The notes beneath the pieces are model-generated. The model ran no database searches and was not told the DNA's origin. It saw nothing but the letters and a program-made list of their open reading frames with translations. Shown here in pieces: positions 16,488-25,072 of a DNA stretch of 64,000 bases. A program made the translations under genes and the position numbers. The first letter of the stretch is position 1; every line of letters begins with the position of its first letter. Source of the DNA: JAJISG01 sp964347345 (lineage in GTDB: Archaea; Thermoplasmatota; Thermoplasmata; RBG-16-68-12; JAJISG01); NCBI GenBank assembly GCA_964347345.1, contig CAYFYB010000002.1, positions 81,183 to 145,182 on the forward strand, read 5' to 3'.

Positions 16488-17648
16488 GTGTTCGCAGGGC
16501 GAGCCCGCGGACTGAAGATGTCCGGCATCAGGAAGATGTTCGACCTGGCCGGTTCCGAAGCAATAAACCTGGGCCTCGGCGAGCCCGACTTTCAGCCTCC
16601 CCCCACTGTCCTCGAGGCCATGAAGAGGGCCCTGGAGGAGGGCCACAACAAGTACGGGCCGACGGGAGGTTTGCGGGAACTCAGGAAGGCATTGGCTGAG
16701 AGACACTCTGCCCAAGCGGACCTCACGGAGGATAACGTCCTCGTAACTGTGGGAGCCACCGAGGCCCTCTGCCTCACCATGCAGACCTTCATAGACTTTG
16801 GGGATGAGGTCCTGGTCCCGGACCCTGGCTTCGTCTTGTTCGCCCCCCACGTCCGCCTTGCCGGAGGCCAACCTGTCTTCTATCCCGTGCTGGAGAAGAA
16901 CGAGTTCCTCCCCAGGATGGAGGACCTTCAGCGACTGGTGACCCCTAGGACGAAGGCCATCATTGTCAACACCCCCTCCAACCCCACAGGCTCTGTAATG
17001 GGGGAGGGCGAAGTGAGGGACATTGTTTCCTTCGCCAAGGAGAAGGGGCTGCTCCTCATCTCCGATGAGGTGTACGACTCCATCGTTTACGAGAAGGGCC
17101 ATCATACCTTCTTGCGCCGGACGGAGAACTTGGTTTACGTGAACTCCTTCTCCAAGCTATTCTCCATGACAGGATGGCGACTGGGCTATCTCATAGCCCC
17201 CGCCGACTTCGTGAGGACCATGGCCAAAGTCCACTACTTCATGGTGGCCTGTCCTCCGACGCCGGCCCAGCATGCAGTCTTGGCGGGGCTGCGGGACCCC
17301 GAGAGCTACCTGGAAGGGGTAGTCAAGGAGTTCCGGCAGAGGCGGGATCACATAGTGAAGAAGCTGAACAACATCTCAGGCTTCCGGTGCCTGAGACCGG
17401 ATGGCGCCTTCTACGCTTTTCCCTCCTACGACCACCCCGTGGACTCAGAAGATTTGGCGATGCGCCTTCTCAGGGCTGGCGTCCTGTGCAGTCCGGGGTC
17501 TGCGTTCGGGGAGAGGGGGGAAGGACATCTCCGGTTCTCATACGCGAATTCCCTGGAGAAGATCGACAAGGCCATGGACATCGTGACCTCGGTCTCCGCC
17601 GAGCTGACGGGTCCGATGAAGGCACGCAAGCCGGGGGAAGCCTCGTAA
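16488..17648 (+). CDS. pyridoxal-phosphate aminotransferase, class I/II
   Basis: Fold-type I aminotransferase of about 386 residues, transferring amino groups between amino acids and 2-oxo acids. Visible family blocks are SGIRKMFDLA and INLGLGEPDFQPP at the start, YGPTGGLRELRKAL, NTPSNPTGSVM, ISDEVYDSIVYE, and the PLP lysine in SFSKLFSMTGWRLGYL near residue 222. The start is uncertain. GTG 16488 keeps the conserved FAGRARGLK segment, whereas ATG 16518 agrees better with the TATA box. The amino-acid substrate cannot be told from sequence alone; aspartate/aromatic-type enzymes are the closest in pattern. Confidence 0.9.
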   Translation: MFAGRARGLKMSGIRKMFDLAGSEAINLGLGEPDFQPPPTVLEAMKRALEEGHNKYGPTGGLRELRKALAERHSAQADLTEDNVLVTVGATEALCLTMQTFIDFGDEVLVPDPGFVLFAPHVRLAGGQPVFYPVLEKNEFLPRMEDLQRLVTPRTKAIIVNTPSNPTGSVMGEGEVRDIVSFAKEKGLLLISDEVYDSIVYEKGHHTFLRRTENLVYVNSFSKLFSMTGWRLGYLIAPADFVRTMAKVHYFMVACPPTPAQHAVLAGLRDPESYLEGVVKEFRQRRDHIVKKLNNISGFRCLRPDGAFYAFPSYDHPVDSEDLAMRLLRAGVLCSPGSAFGERGEGHLRFSYANSLEKIDKAMDIVTSVSAELTGPMKARKPGEAS

Positions 17649-17674
17649 GGCAATCGACGGGGGACGTAGCAGGG

Positions 17675-18799
17675 TCAGACTTGGAGAGTTTCCGATCCGT
17701 TGACCTGGGGGCCTTCCGCAGAGCCTGCCACCGCCTCCAGGATTCTCGCCATCTGCGCCATGAAGCGCTCCTCGTCGAAAAGTCGGGCCCGCGCTTCACA
17801 AGCCGAACGCATCCCCAGCAGCTCTTCTTCCTCCAGGGCATCAATCTTTTCGGCGAACGCCATTGGGTCTGGAGCCAGTAGCCACCCTGTGATGCCATCG
17901 AGAACGGTTTCCCTGTATCCTCCCTCGTTCACTGCGAGAACGGCCTTTCCGGAGGCCATGGCCTCCAACGGCGTCAACCCGAAATCCTCGTCCACGGCCG
18001 CGGCCACCAGGCCCTTGCACCGGGCGTAGAGATCGGTAAGGAGTTCCCCTGAGACCTCACCGAGCATCTCCACATTCGGAGGGGGCTTCAGGGTCTTAGC
18101 ATAACGGGCACTGTGGTCCCCTGCCACCCATCCACCAACAATCACAAGGCGCTCCTCTGGGAGACGACGGAAGATGTCGAACTGAAGCTGAATACGCTTC
18201 TCGGGATACAGGCGGTTGACACTCAGCCAAAAGTCGCCCAGCTCTCGGAAACGAAAGCGGTTGACCGCCACGGGTGGGTGTACGACCGTTGCCTCCCGCC
18301 CGTAGAATTGCAGAACTCTGCGTCGTACGTTCTCGCTGTTCGCGACCAGTCGCGCAATCCTGGATATCGACTTCCGGTCTAGACGAGAGTGGACCCGGGT
18401 CCAGGCCCGGAAGATTGGGCGTTGCCACCTGGGCATCCCGCCCAGCATGGCTTCGCGCTGGTCATAGAACGCCCGAACGGGGGTGTGACAGTAGAGGATT
18501 CCTGGTCGATGGAACCCGCTGGCATAGTGAGCCCAATTTCCGGAGAACAGGTAGGCGTCGTAGTCGGGCATTCTCGCTTGCGAGAACAGCCAGGAGGCGG
18601 CGATCTGCTTCAACGGCGGGGTCCGCGGAAGGGTTCCCAGGTTCCGCACACGGATAGTCGTGGCGCCCAGACCCTCCAGGACATCACCGCGCACGTTTGT
18701 GGAGAAGAGATCTCCATCGAAGAGCCTCGCCAAGGTCACGGCAACCTTCTCGCCGCCGCCAATCTTGTCCAAGAAGTCGTGGAGAATAGCCAGGCGCAC
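17675..18799 (-). CDS. GT4-type glycosyltransferase
   Basis: Group 1 glycosyltransferase of about 375 residues with a GT-B fold. The N-terminus LAILHDFLDKIGGGEKVA is the typical first Rossmann strand with donor-loop glycines. The C-terminal half has LVIVGGWVAGDHSARYA and EDFGLTPLEAMASGKAVLA, the E-x7-E nucleotide-sugar site. GTG 18799 is preferred as start because it begins this first strand and a TATA-like TGTATAAATC lies about 28 bases upstream. It probably adds sugars to lipid-linked or surface glycans, perhaps with the divergent membrane protein at 18904. Confidence 0.88.
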   Translation of the reverse strand: MRLAILHDFLDKIGGGEKVAVTLARLFDGDLFSTNVRGDVLEGLGATTIRVRNLGTLPRTPPLKQIAASWLFSQARMPDYDAYLFSGNWAHYASGFHRPGILYCHTPVRAFYDQREAMLGGMPRWQRPIFRAWTRVHSRLDRKSISRIARLVANSENVRRRVLQFYGREATVVHPPVAVNRFRFRELGDFWLSVNRLYPEKRIQLQFDIFRRLPEERLVIVGGWVAGDHSARYAKTLKPPPNVEMLGEVSGELLTDLYARCKGLVAAAVDEDFGLTPLEAMASGKAVLAVNEGGYRETVLDGITGWLLAPDPMAFAEKIDALEEEELLGMRSACEARARLFDEERFMAQMARILEAVAGSAEGPQVNGSETLQV

Positions 18800-18903
18800 T
18801 AGTGAGGGCCAGTGGGAACGGCGATTTATACATTTGTGGCGGTCGGGCCTGTTAGCCTTTATCCACGGTCTCGACACCCCCCGCTCACCCCAACTTTCAT
18901 AAG

Positions 18904-20592
18904 TTGGTCTCCAAATGGCGAGGCGTGAAGCGGTCCACCACCTCTGCGCTCCTGGCCATAATGCTCTTCGCTGCCTTTGTAAGGCTGTGGCCCCTTTCCC
19001 AGTACCTCTACTGGGGAGCCGACTTTGGCGAATACTTCTCGTTGACGAGGCTGCTGGCCGAAGGGGCTATCGTCCCAACGGAGTACGGAGGCTGGGGTGT
19101 GACCTATCCCGAGTTCCCCGGGATGCAGGTGCTCGTGGCCGCCGTCGCTTGGACCGGGATTCCCCTAGAAGCCTCAGCCGTCCTAGTGGTTCCCGTCCTT
19201 GCATCCCTGGTTGTATTCCCCGCTTATCTCATTGGCCGAGAGTTGACAGGCAGAGACGAACCTGCCCTCCTCGCCGCTGCCATCGTGGGAGTTGCTATGC
19301 CTCACGTTTATCCCACCTCTCATCCCATCCCTGGGGCCCTCGGGGATCTTCTTCTCGTCTCAGGCCTCCTCCTCGTGTTGCGGCTGAGGGATGACAGAAG
19401 GATGTGGGGCCTTCTGATACCGCTCTCCCTTGCTCTGATGGTCGTCCACCATCTGTCGAGCTACTTCCTGATCATAGCGACCTTCACGGCGGCGTTTCTC
19501 AGGGTGATGCTGAGAAGGGCGTCCTTCGCTGAAGTAGGGAGGGAGGCTAAGTTCCTCGCCTTTCTCGTCGTCGCCAATGTTGCGTATTGGGGCGCCTACA
19601 CGGAGAATTTCAGAGACTTCCTTGGAGCGGAGAGAGTGCCGTGGTGGCTCACAGTCATTTTCGCCCTATTGCTGCCCGTTAGCCTCTACCCGATAGCGGT
19701 GCTGCGCCGTCGAATCTCCTGGAGCTACAGCCCCACCTTCCCGCTGCCCCTTAGAGGATGGAGGATTTTTGCGCTGTCAGCCCTGCTAGCCTACGTCCTC
19801 TTGGCGGTCTTCTACTTCGTGGCAGTTCCCGGGACCGCCATCTTGGTTTCCGGGTTATCCATTCTGTTAGCCACTCCGTATCTCGGTCTCTTCCTCCTGA
19901 GCGCTCCCGGCCGGAAGTACCTCGACTTCATGCCAGGAGGTACTTCCGTTACTGGTTGGTTCCTGGCCTTCAACGTCTCCTGGATGGTGGGAGGCCTGGT
20001 CGCCCCCACCTTCCTCATACCCTACCGCCACCTGGAATATCTGACCCTACCCTTGGCAATCTTCGGTGGAATCGGAGCCCTTCAGCTAGCGGGGGTTGCC
20101 CGGCGCTGGAGGAAGGCCATCGCGATCTCCATAGTAGCCCTCGTAGCAATAAGCGGCTTCACAGCTCTCCCACCAAGGGAAGCCCTAGGAAACCACTTTG
20201 AGGGAACCAGGCCCCAGGTTCTGAACGTGGTCTACTGGGCCTCCGACATGGTCGGGGGCGTTACGGCGACGGATCATAGAGTTTCCACCATCCTCTTCGG
20301 TCTAGGCGGCGTAAGGGCCACCTGGGACAAGGTATCCCTTCCCCTCCATGCCCTGACTTTTGATGAAGCTAGAGTGGAGATGGAGTGGGTGGAGGACCTA
20401 CCAGGAGGGTCAGCCAGGATCGATTACGTCCTGCTGGATCAAGACCTCATAGCGGGCGCAATGCTCTTTCCTTGGGACCCTGCACTGCCTCTTTCCCAGG
20501 GAGCCCAGGACAAGTTCTTGGGGGAGCACTACCTGAAGCTATACGATGACGGCTACTCCCAGCTATACTGGATCAACTGGGGGTATGGCTGA
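18904..20592 (+). CDS. polytopic membrane protein, GT-C glycosyltransferase-like
   Basis: A 562-residue protein with about 11-12 hydrophobic segments through residue 430 and a soluble C-terminal tail of about 130 residues. After the first segment comes YWGADFGEYF, an acidic luminal loop like the DxD/ExD loops of GT-C enzymes (PMT and oligosaccharyltransferase families), and there is a YPTSHPIPGALGD loop near residue 140. It is divergent from a GT4 glycosyltransferase, which suggests a shared role in surface glycan synthesis. The specific activity is not established. The TTG start is uncertain, and the 3' end overlaps the convergent regulator by 20 bases. Confidence 0.7.
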   Translation: MVSKWRGVKRSTTSALLAIMLFAAFVRLWPLSQYLYWGADFGEYFSLTRLLAEGAIVPTEYGGWGVTYPEFPGMQVLVAAVAWTGIPLEASAVLVVPVLASLVVFPAYLIGRELTGRDEPALLAAAIVGVAMPHVYPTSHPIPGALGDLLLVSGLLLVLRLRDDRRMWGLLIPLSLALMVVHHLSSYFLIIATFTAAFLRVMLRRASFAEVGREAKFLAFLVVANVAYWGAYTENFRDFLGAERVPWWLTVIFALLLPVSLYPIAVLRRRISWSYSPTFPLPLRGWRIFALSALLAYVLLAVFYFVAVPGTAILVSGLSILLATPYLGLFLLSAPGRKYLDFMPGGTSVTGWFLAFNVSWMVGGLVAPTFLIPYRHLEYLTLPLAIFGGIGALQLAGVARRWRKAIAISIVALVAISGFTALPPREALGNHFEGTRPQVLNVVYWASDMVGGVTATDHRVSTILFGLGGVRATWDKVSLPLHALTFDEARVEMEWVEDLPGGSARIDYVLLDQDLIAGAMLFPWDPALPLSQGAQDKFLGEHYLKLYDDGYSQLYWINWGYG

Positions 20593-20839
20593 CCTTCCCG
20601 CCCTCCCCCTCATGATCTTCATCGGCCGCCAGGAAGAAGAGCTTCATGCGGGCATCCTTGAGGCTCCTCCTCTCCTCGATGAGACGAGCCTCCCGGAGCC
20701 GGCCTACCGCGAATCGGAGGGTCCTATCCGGCAAGCCCGTCCTCAACCTCACCTGTTCCCTTGTGAGGGGTCCCCTCTCTAAGGCCTTGGCTACCATCAG
20801 AGCAGACTTGGGCAAGGCAAAGACGATCCCTACCTTCAA
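20573..20839 (-). CDS. winged-helix transcriptional regulator
   Basis: An 88-residue protein that is almost entirely one winged helix-turn-helix: ALPKSALMVAKALERGPLTREQVRLRTGLPDRTLRFAVGRLREARLIEERRS, here described as helix 1, a GPLT turn, the recognition helix and the RLIEER wing. It resembles the DNA-binding half of MarR/TrmB-like archaeal regulators but has no effector domain. The start is a TTG. It is convergent with the membrane protein at 18904. Target genes are unknown; autoregulation is possible. Confidence 0.75.
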   Translation of the reverse strand: MKVGIVFALPKSALMVAKALERGPLTREQVRLRTGLPDRTLRFAVGRLREARLIEERRSLKDARMKLFFLAADEDHEGEGGKVSHTPS

Positions 20840-20894
20840 TTCTTTCGACTACCATGCTGCATCCTCCAGAAAGTGCCCACGCTTCCAGAATCGC

Positions 20895-21290
20895 TTACTG
20901 GGGCGCTGGCTCGTAACAGACGTTACAGTTCTCGAGGTCCGCGATTCTTCTGTGATAGTCGCAGAACCTCTGGGTGTACATGAGCTGCCAACAAACTTTG
21001 TTCAGGCGGGCCACCTGGTCCTGCCTTGGGAGGCCCTCAACGATGTCGATTGCCAGATCCTGCACAAGACCGTCGATCTCTGGGAATAGCTCAAGGATGG
21101 TCTGATCTGACCCCCGGGTATGGGTGTTGTAGTGGCTCACCGCTGCCTGGGTTATGCCGAGCTTCTCCGCCACCTCCACCTGCTTGAGGGCATATTCCTG
21201 CAGGAGAACCTGGGCTAACTTGGCCCGTACGGTGGGAAGAATCTTCCTCACTACAAGCTCATAGGGCTGGAGCATAGAGCCCTTTGACAT
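20895..21290 (-). CDS. HTH transcriptional regulator (COG2522-like) with cysteine-rich tail
   Basis: A 131-residue protein. Residues 25-60 form an XRE-type helix-turn-helix (ALKQVEVAEKLGITQAAVSH), followed by a helical region. The tail has four cysteines: one in KVCWQLM, one in RFCDYHRR and two in NCNVCYE. Archaeal regulators of the COG2522 group share this layout, and the cysteines could bind a metal or act as a redox switch (inference). The start at 21290 is 28 bases after a clear TATA box, so the mRNA is probably leaderless. Confidence 0.82.
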   Translation of the reverse strand: MSKGSMLQPYELVVRKILPTVRAKLAQVLLQEYALKQVEVAEKLGITQAAVSHYNTHTRGSDQTILELFPEIDGLVQDLAIDIVEGLPRQDQVARLNKVCWQLMYTQRFCDYHRRIADLENCNVCYEPAPQ

Positions 21291-21313
21291 CAGATTAGAT
21301 TATGAGTTGGAAC

Positions 21314-21323
21314 GTATATAAGG
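21314..21323 (-). promoter_or_regulatory. TATA box for the COG2522-like regulator
   Basis: CCTTATATAC on the minus strand is centred about 28 bases before the start codon at 21290. Confidence 0.6.
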
Positions 21324-21373
21324 TCTTTCCAGACGATCGGCCGCCTCCACCGGGAGAACCGGGGGGGCTGTCC

Positions 21374-22150
21374 CTACTTCACCGGGACCCTGGCCCTGCC
21401 CTCGGCACCTCGGTAGGTCGCGACAAGAGTGTATACACCAGGTGCCGCACAACCGGGTAACCGAAACTCTGCGGTGAAGTCTCCTCCAGCCCCTGTTCTC
21501 GCCTCGGTACGGGAGACCACGGAACCCTCTGGGCTCAGCAGAATCATGCGAATCCTCTTTGCCGCTCGGCGGGGAGCCATCAGTTCTCCCACGGCGGCTA
21601 TCTTCTTCTCAGTAGATTTACCCGTCAGCTTGCCCGCAACGGCCAATACCATTCTCCTATGAACCCTGGGGCCGACGCGGCGGGCTCCCCTGTGAAGGAC
21701 CACCGGGCGCTTCGAGTTGTCTACGGAAAACTCCAGCACTTCTCCCACGAAGGCCGTATGGTCGCCCATAGTGACGCGTTGAACCACTCTGCATTCGGCA
21801 TTGAGCAGACACCCCCGAATCATAGGAACCCCTGTCCTCGCGCCTGGATAGGTGTCGAAGAGCTCGCTAGAGAGCTTCTCCGCGTCATACTTTGAGAAGT
21901 GACCTGCGAAAGCCATGGCGGCCACCTGATCCTCTGCCACCATGTTCACACCGAACTCCCCCGTCTCAACGATGGCTTCATGGGTGGCCTCTCCAGGGTC
22001 CAGATGGACGGATATTAGGAAAGGGTCGTAGGAAACGTTGAAGGTCCACTCCGCCGCCATGACGTTGGGACCCTTGCGGCCATGGGTCGTGATGAGGGCC
22101 ACACCCGTGGTGAACTGCCGGTAGGCCTCCCTAAGGTCCTTAACCAACAT
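21374..22150 (-). CDS. flavin reductase-like FMN-binding protein with extra C-terminal domain
   Basis: A protein of about 258 residues. Residues 1-165 match the flavin reductase / DIM6-NTAB split-barrel family: LREAYRQFTTGVALITT, NVMAAEWTFNVSYDPFLIS, GEFGVNMVAE, and FVGEVLEF. Such proteins bind FMN and reduce it or act as flavin oxidoreductases. From about residue 185 there is a separate beta-rich segment (GEL.APRRAAKRIRMILLSPEG to the end) resembling a carboxypeptidase-regulatory or Ig-like module. I start at the ATG giving MLVKDLREAYRQF. It lies upstream of the COG2522-like regulator on the same strand. Confidence 0.82.
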   Translation of the reverse strand: MLVKDLREAYRQFTTGVALITTHGRKGPNVMAAEWTFNVSYDPFLISVHLDPGEATHEAIVETGEFGVNMVAEDQVAAMAFAGHFSKYDAEKLSSELFDTYPGARTGVPMIRGCLLNAECRVVQRVTMGDHTAFVGEVLEFSVDNSKRPVVLHRGARRVGPRVHRRMVLAVAGKLTGKSTEKKIAAVGELMAPRRAAKRIRMILLSPEGSVVSRTEARTGAGGDFTAEFRLPGCAAPGVYTLVATYRGAEGRARVPVK

Positions 22151-22333
22151 GGGTAATTCCAAACACGGCCCCCAGAAAAACATGACGTACAAGGCATGGA
22201 ATTGAACTGGTGATAGCCACGGGAATCATGGTCTACGTCGTAGAAGCTAGATGCCTCCGGGAGAGAGAAAAACCGGAAACTCGAGATGGGTCACGACAAC
22301 TTCTTTATTGTCTGACCTATCTTCACAACGTTA

Positions 22334-22419
22334 GCCGCCGTAGCTCAGCTGGTCAGAGCGACGGTCTTGTAACGTGGCAGGAAAACCGTAGGTCAAGGGT
22401 TCGAATCCCTTCGGCGGCT
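22334..22419 (+). tRNA. trnT: tRNA-Thr (TGT) with a 12-nt intron
   Basis: Acceptor GCCGCCG/CGGCGGC, D-arm GCTC/GAGC, anticodon stem ACGGT/ACCGT and T-arm AAGGG/CCCTT are all perfect, with discriminator T. The anticodon loop contains CTTGTA followed by 12 extra bases before the final A and the stem. Removing about 22372-22383 leaves the normal loop CTTGTAA with anticodon TGT and a 74-nt tRNA. The insert is at the canonical 37/38 position but is near the lower size limit for archaeal tRNA introns. Confidence 0.92.
22372..22383 (+). other. 12-nt intron of tRNA-Thr
   Basis: The 12 bases ACGTGGCAGGAA interrupt the anticodon loop after A37. Because A repeats flank the insert, the exact cut can shift by a base without changing the mature tRNA. 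Confidence 0.75.
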
Positions 22420-22692
22420 CTCATTGACAGATCTTATCCTAGTGTCTTGCGGGCCCACTCTTGTACCGCCTGCGAAATGACCTCCGCGGCAGTCTCTACA
22501 ATGACAAATGGGGTCGAACCCTTTCTGTTGGTTGGGCCTCACAGCTCGGGTCCTCTCACGAAGTAAGAGGCATCGTCCTGACCTCGAGCTTTCGAAACAG
22601 TACGGGGTTCAGGATCCAGGCTCCATCACTCAAACCCAACATGTTCAGTAAGCTATTAATGGCACGGTGAGTTGAACCACCCGCGTTCAATA
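22420..22692 (+). other. intergenic region without recognisable gene
   Basis: This 273-base stretch between tRNA-Thr and livG has no convincing reading frame on either strand. A weak TATA-like GCTATTAATG near 22650 may serve livG. No repeat of the tRNA 3' end was seen. Confidence 0.5.
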
Positions 22693-23406
22693 ATGGAAGC
22701 AATTCTGGAGTCTCGTAACGTCACACGGAGCTTTGGAGGCGTCGTCGCGGTGAACAGCCTATCAATCAAGGTCGAGAGCGGCTTTATCGTAGGGCTCATA
22801 GGGCCCAACGGGTCCGGAAAAACGACATTCATAGATGTCGTCAACGGCATCCTTAAGCCGGATACCGGAGAGATTCGTTTTAAGGGAAAGCCAATCACCG
22901 GGAAGTCGCCCTACAGAATCGCCAGGCTTGGGATTGGAAGGACTTTTCAGACCACCAGGCTATTCACAGGTATGACTGTGCTGGACAATCTTCTCGTTCC
23001 CTCTCTACACGAGTCGGCTAGCCGGGTATCGCTGGCGGATAGGGCCGAAAACCTCCTCGACTTCGTGGGGCTTTCCGAACTCAAGGACTACTTCGCTGGA
23101 GAGCTCTCCGGAGGCCAACAGAAACTGCTGGAGATCGCCCGAGCGTTAATGCCTGACCCCAGCCTTCTCCTCATGGATGAGCCCCTAGCGGGGATCCATC
23201 CAGCGCTCAAGGCGAAGATGTTGGAGCACATGAGGGTGCTTCGGCGCAATGGAAAGACCATCACAATCGTTAGCCACGATATCCCATCCGTGATGGCCAT
23301 CTGTGACAAAGTGGTCGTTTTGGACTCGGGCCGGCGCATCGCAGAGGGCCACCCGAAGGAAGTCGTGGAAGATGAGAAGGTCGTAGAAGCCTATCTAGGT
23401 GTCTAG
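22693..23406 (+). CDS. livG: branched-chain amino acid ABC transporter ATP-binding protein LivG
   Basis: ATPase of about 237 residues with Walker A GPNGSGKTTF, the LivG-type insert GKSPYRIARLGIGRTFQTTRLF, signature ELSGGQQKLLEIARAL, Walker B LLLMDEPLAG and the switch histidine in IVSHDI. It would energise import of branched-chain or related amino acids with LivF, LivH, LivM and LivK. I start at ATG 22693 (MEAILESRN). Its stop is one base from the livF start, so livG and livF form one unit. The local GC content looks lower than in neighbouring regions. Confidence 0.95.
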   Translation: MEAILESRNVTRSFGGVVAVNSLSIKVESGFIVGLIGPNGSGKTTFIDVVNGILKPDTGEIRFKGKPITGKSPYRIARLGIGRTFQTTRLFTGMTVLDNLLVPSLHESASRVSLADRAENLLDFVGLSELKDYFAGELSGGQQKLLEIARALMPDPSLLLMDEPLAGIHPALKAKMLEHMRVLRRNGKTITIVSHDIPSVMAICDKVVVLDSGRRIAEGHPKEVVEDEKVVEAYLGV

Positions 23407-23407
23407 C

Positions 23408-24130
23408 ATGCCTCTCGATGTCAAACGTGTATCGGCGGGATACCACGAGAATATTGATGTCATACACGATATTTCCCTGCATGCCGAAGATGGCAAAGCA
23501 ACGTGTATAATTGGGCCCAATGGCTCGGGGAAGTCAACGCTGCTTAAGACAATCTATGGCTTCTTGAGGCCCAGGACCGGCACAATCACGTATAACGACG
23601 CCGACATAACAAACGTTCCTTCGAGTGAACTCCTGGAACTGGGAATGGCTTTCATCACGCAGGAAAGAAACATCTTCCCTTACATGAACGTCGAAGAGAA
23701 CCTGGAACTGGGGGCCTGGACGCTGAGAAGAGACCGGAATAAGGTCAGATCAAGGGTCGAGACTGTCTACAAGAGATATCCGAGATTGCGGGAACGGAAG
23801 ACCGTCATGGCCGGGCGTCTTAGCGGTGGCGAGCAGAGGATGCTTGAGCTTGGAAGAGCCCTGATGACGGCTCCGCAATATATTCTGCTCGACGAACCGA
23901 CTGTTGGCTTGGCGCCCAAGGTGGCCAAGCAGATCTACAGCGAGGTTGGTCAGCTGAGGGCGGAAGGGATCACCATCGTCCTAGTCGATCAAAACGTCCG
24001 AGAAGCCATCATGCTCGCCGACCACCTCTACGTTCTTGATCTCGGTAGGGTAGCTGACGATGGGCCAAAGGCAAAGTTCGAAGGGAAAATGAAAGAGCTT
24101 GTGAGGCAGTGGCTTACGCCGATTCGCTAG
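23408..24130 (+). CDS. livF: branched-chain amino acid ABC transporter ATP-binding protein LivF
   Basis: The second ATPase of the transporter, 240 residues. It has Walker A GPNGSGKSTLLKTI, the LivF-like FITQERNIFPYMNVEENLELG stretch, signature RLSGGEQRMLELGRAL, Walker B ILLDEPTVGLAP and LVDQNV in place of the more usual switch histidine, as is typical of LivF. It follows livG with a one-base gap. Its TAG stop interlocks with that of livM on the other strand in the tetranucleotide CTAG. Confidence 0.95.
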   Translation: MPLDVKRVSAGYHENIDVIHDISLHAEDGKATCIIGPNGSGKSTLLKTIYGFLRPRTGTITYNDADITNVPSSELLELGMAFITQERNIFPYMNVEENLELGAWTLRRDRNKVRSRVETVYKRYPRLRERKTVMAGRLSGGEQRMLELGRALMTAPQYILLDEPTVGLAPKVAKQIYSEVGQLRAEGITIVLVDQNVREAIMLADHLYVLDLGRVADDGPKAKFEGKMKELVRQWLTPIR

Positions 24131-25068
24131 AGGATAAAGGTCCTGAATTCTGAGAATTTTGAGCGAATGTACCCCATGATGCCCTGGGGGAGGAAGACAA
24201 CGAGCAGGGCGATGACCACGCCAAGCACCATGAGGTACACCTCCGGAAAGGAAATCCATAGGCGTTCCTCGATTGGATAGAGAGTGATGGACCCGACGAC
24301 GGGCCCAAATAAGGTGCCCAAACCACCTAGGAGCGCCATCGCCATCATCGCGATGCTGAGCCTTATGTTGAAAGCCGAAACAGGTTCCACATACGTGGTG
24401 TACCAGAAGTTCATGCCTCCGACTAAACCTGCAAGGAAGGCGCTAATCATGAATCCCAAGAGCTTCACGCCGACGGTGTTGACCCCCATGGCAGCGGCAG
24501 CTGCTTCGTCCTCCCCAATGGAGCGAAACCTAAGCCCCATCCGAGAGCTCACCAGGAAGTGCATGGCGACGAGGGAGCCTATTGTGATAATGAGGAGAAC
24601 GTAGTAGCTTGTCAACGGATCATAGATGGAGGGCTGCGGGATGCCACGAGCCCCTCCGGCCACGTCGTCTGGCAGAATTAGGATGGAACCTTTGATCGCC
24701 TCATTGAGGGCTATTGTCGCGATGGCGAAGTAGGTGCCACGAAGGCGAAGAGTGGGAATTCCCACCACGGCAGCCGCCAGAGCCGCGCCCAGACCGCCAA
24801 CGAACACACAGAGCAGGGGCGGTAGCCCCATTCGCCATACGAGGACGGCGGTTACATAGGCGCCGATGCCAAAGAAGGCGACATGGCCGAAACTTACGTA
24901 ACGGACGTATCCTGCAATAAGGTTGAAGCTTACGGCCAACGCCATCAGCTGCAAAAGGATGAAGTGCGGGGTGATCCGCATGCCCACGTGCGGGGCGATT
25001 GCCAGGTAGGCCCCAATTGCAGCGATCATCGCGAAGTAGAGTGTTTTCGGAAGGTGTCGTCTCTCCAC
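24127..25068 (-). CDS. livM: branched-chain amino acid ABC transporter permease LivM
   Basis: A 313-residue membrane protein with 8-9 hydrophobic segments and the LivM-type cytoplasmic coupling loop: YFAIATIALNEA near residue 115 and GLRFRSIGEDEAAAAAMGVN near 180-200. It pairs with LivH to form the translocation pore. It follows livH on the same strand with a four-base gap and ends tail to tail with livF. Confidence 0.94.
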   Translation of the reverse strand: MERRHLPKTLYFAMIAAIGAYLAIAPHVGMRITPHFILLQLMALAVSFNLIAGYVRYVSFGHVAFFGIGAYVTAVLVWRMGLPPLLCVFVGGLGAALAAAVVGIPTLRLRGTYFAIATIALNEAIKGSILILPDDVAGGARGIPQPSIYDPLTSYYVLLIITIGSLVAMHFLVSSRMGLRFRSIGEDEAAAAAMGVNTVGVKLLGFMISAFLAGLVGGMNFWYTTYVEPVSAFNIRLSIAMMAMALLGGLGTLFGPVVGSITLYPIEERLWISFPEVYLMVLGVVIALLVVFLPQGIMGYIRSKFSEFRTFIL

Positions 25069-25072
25069 ACTT

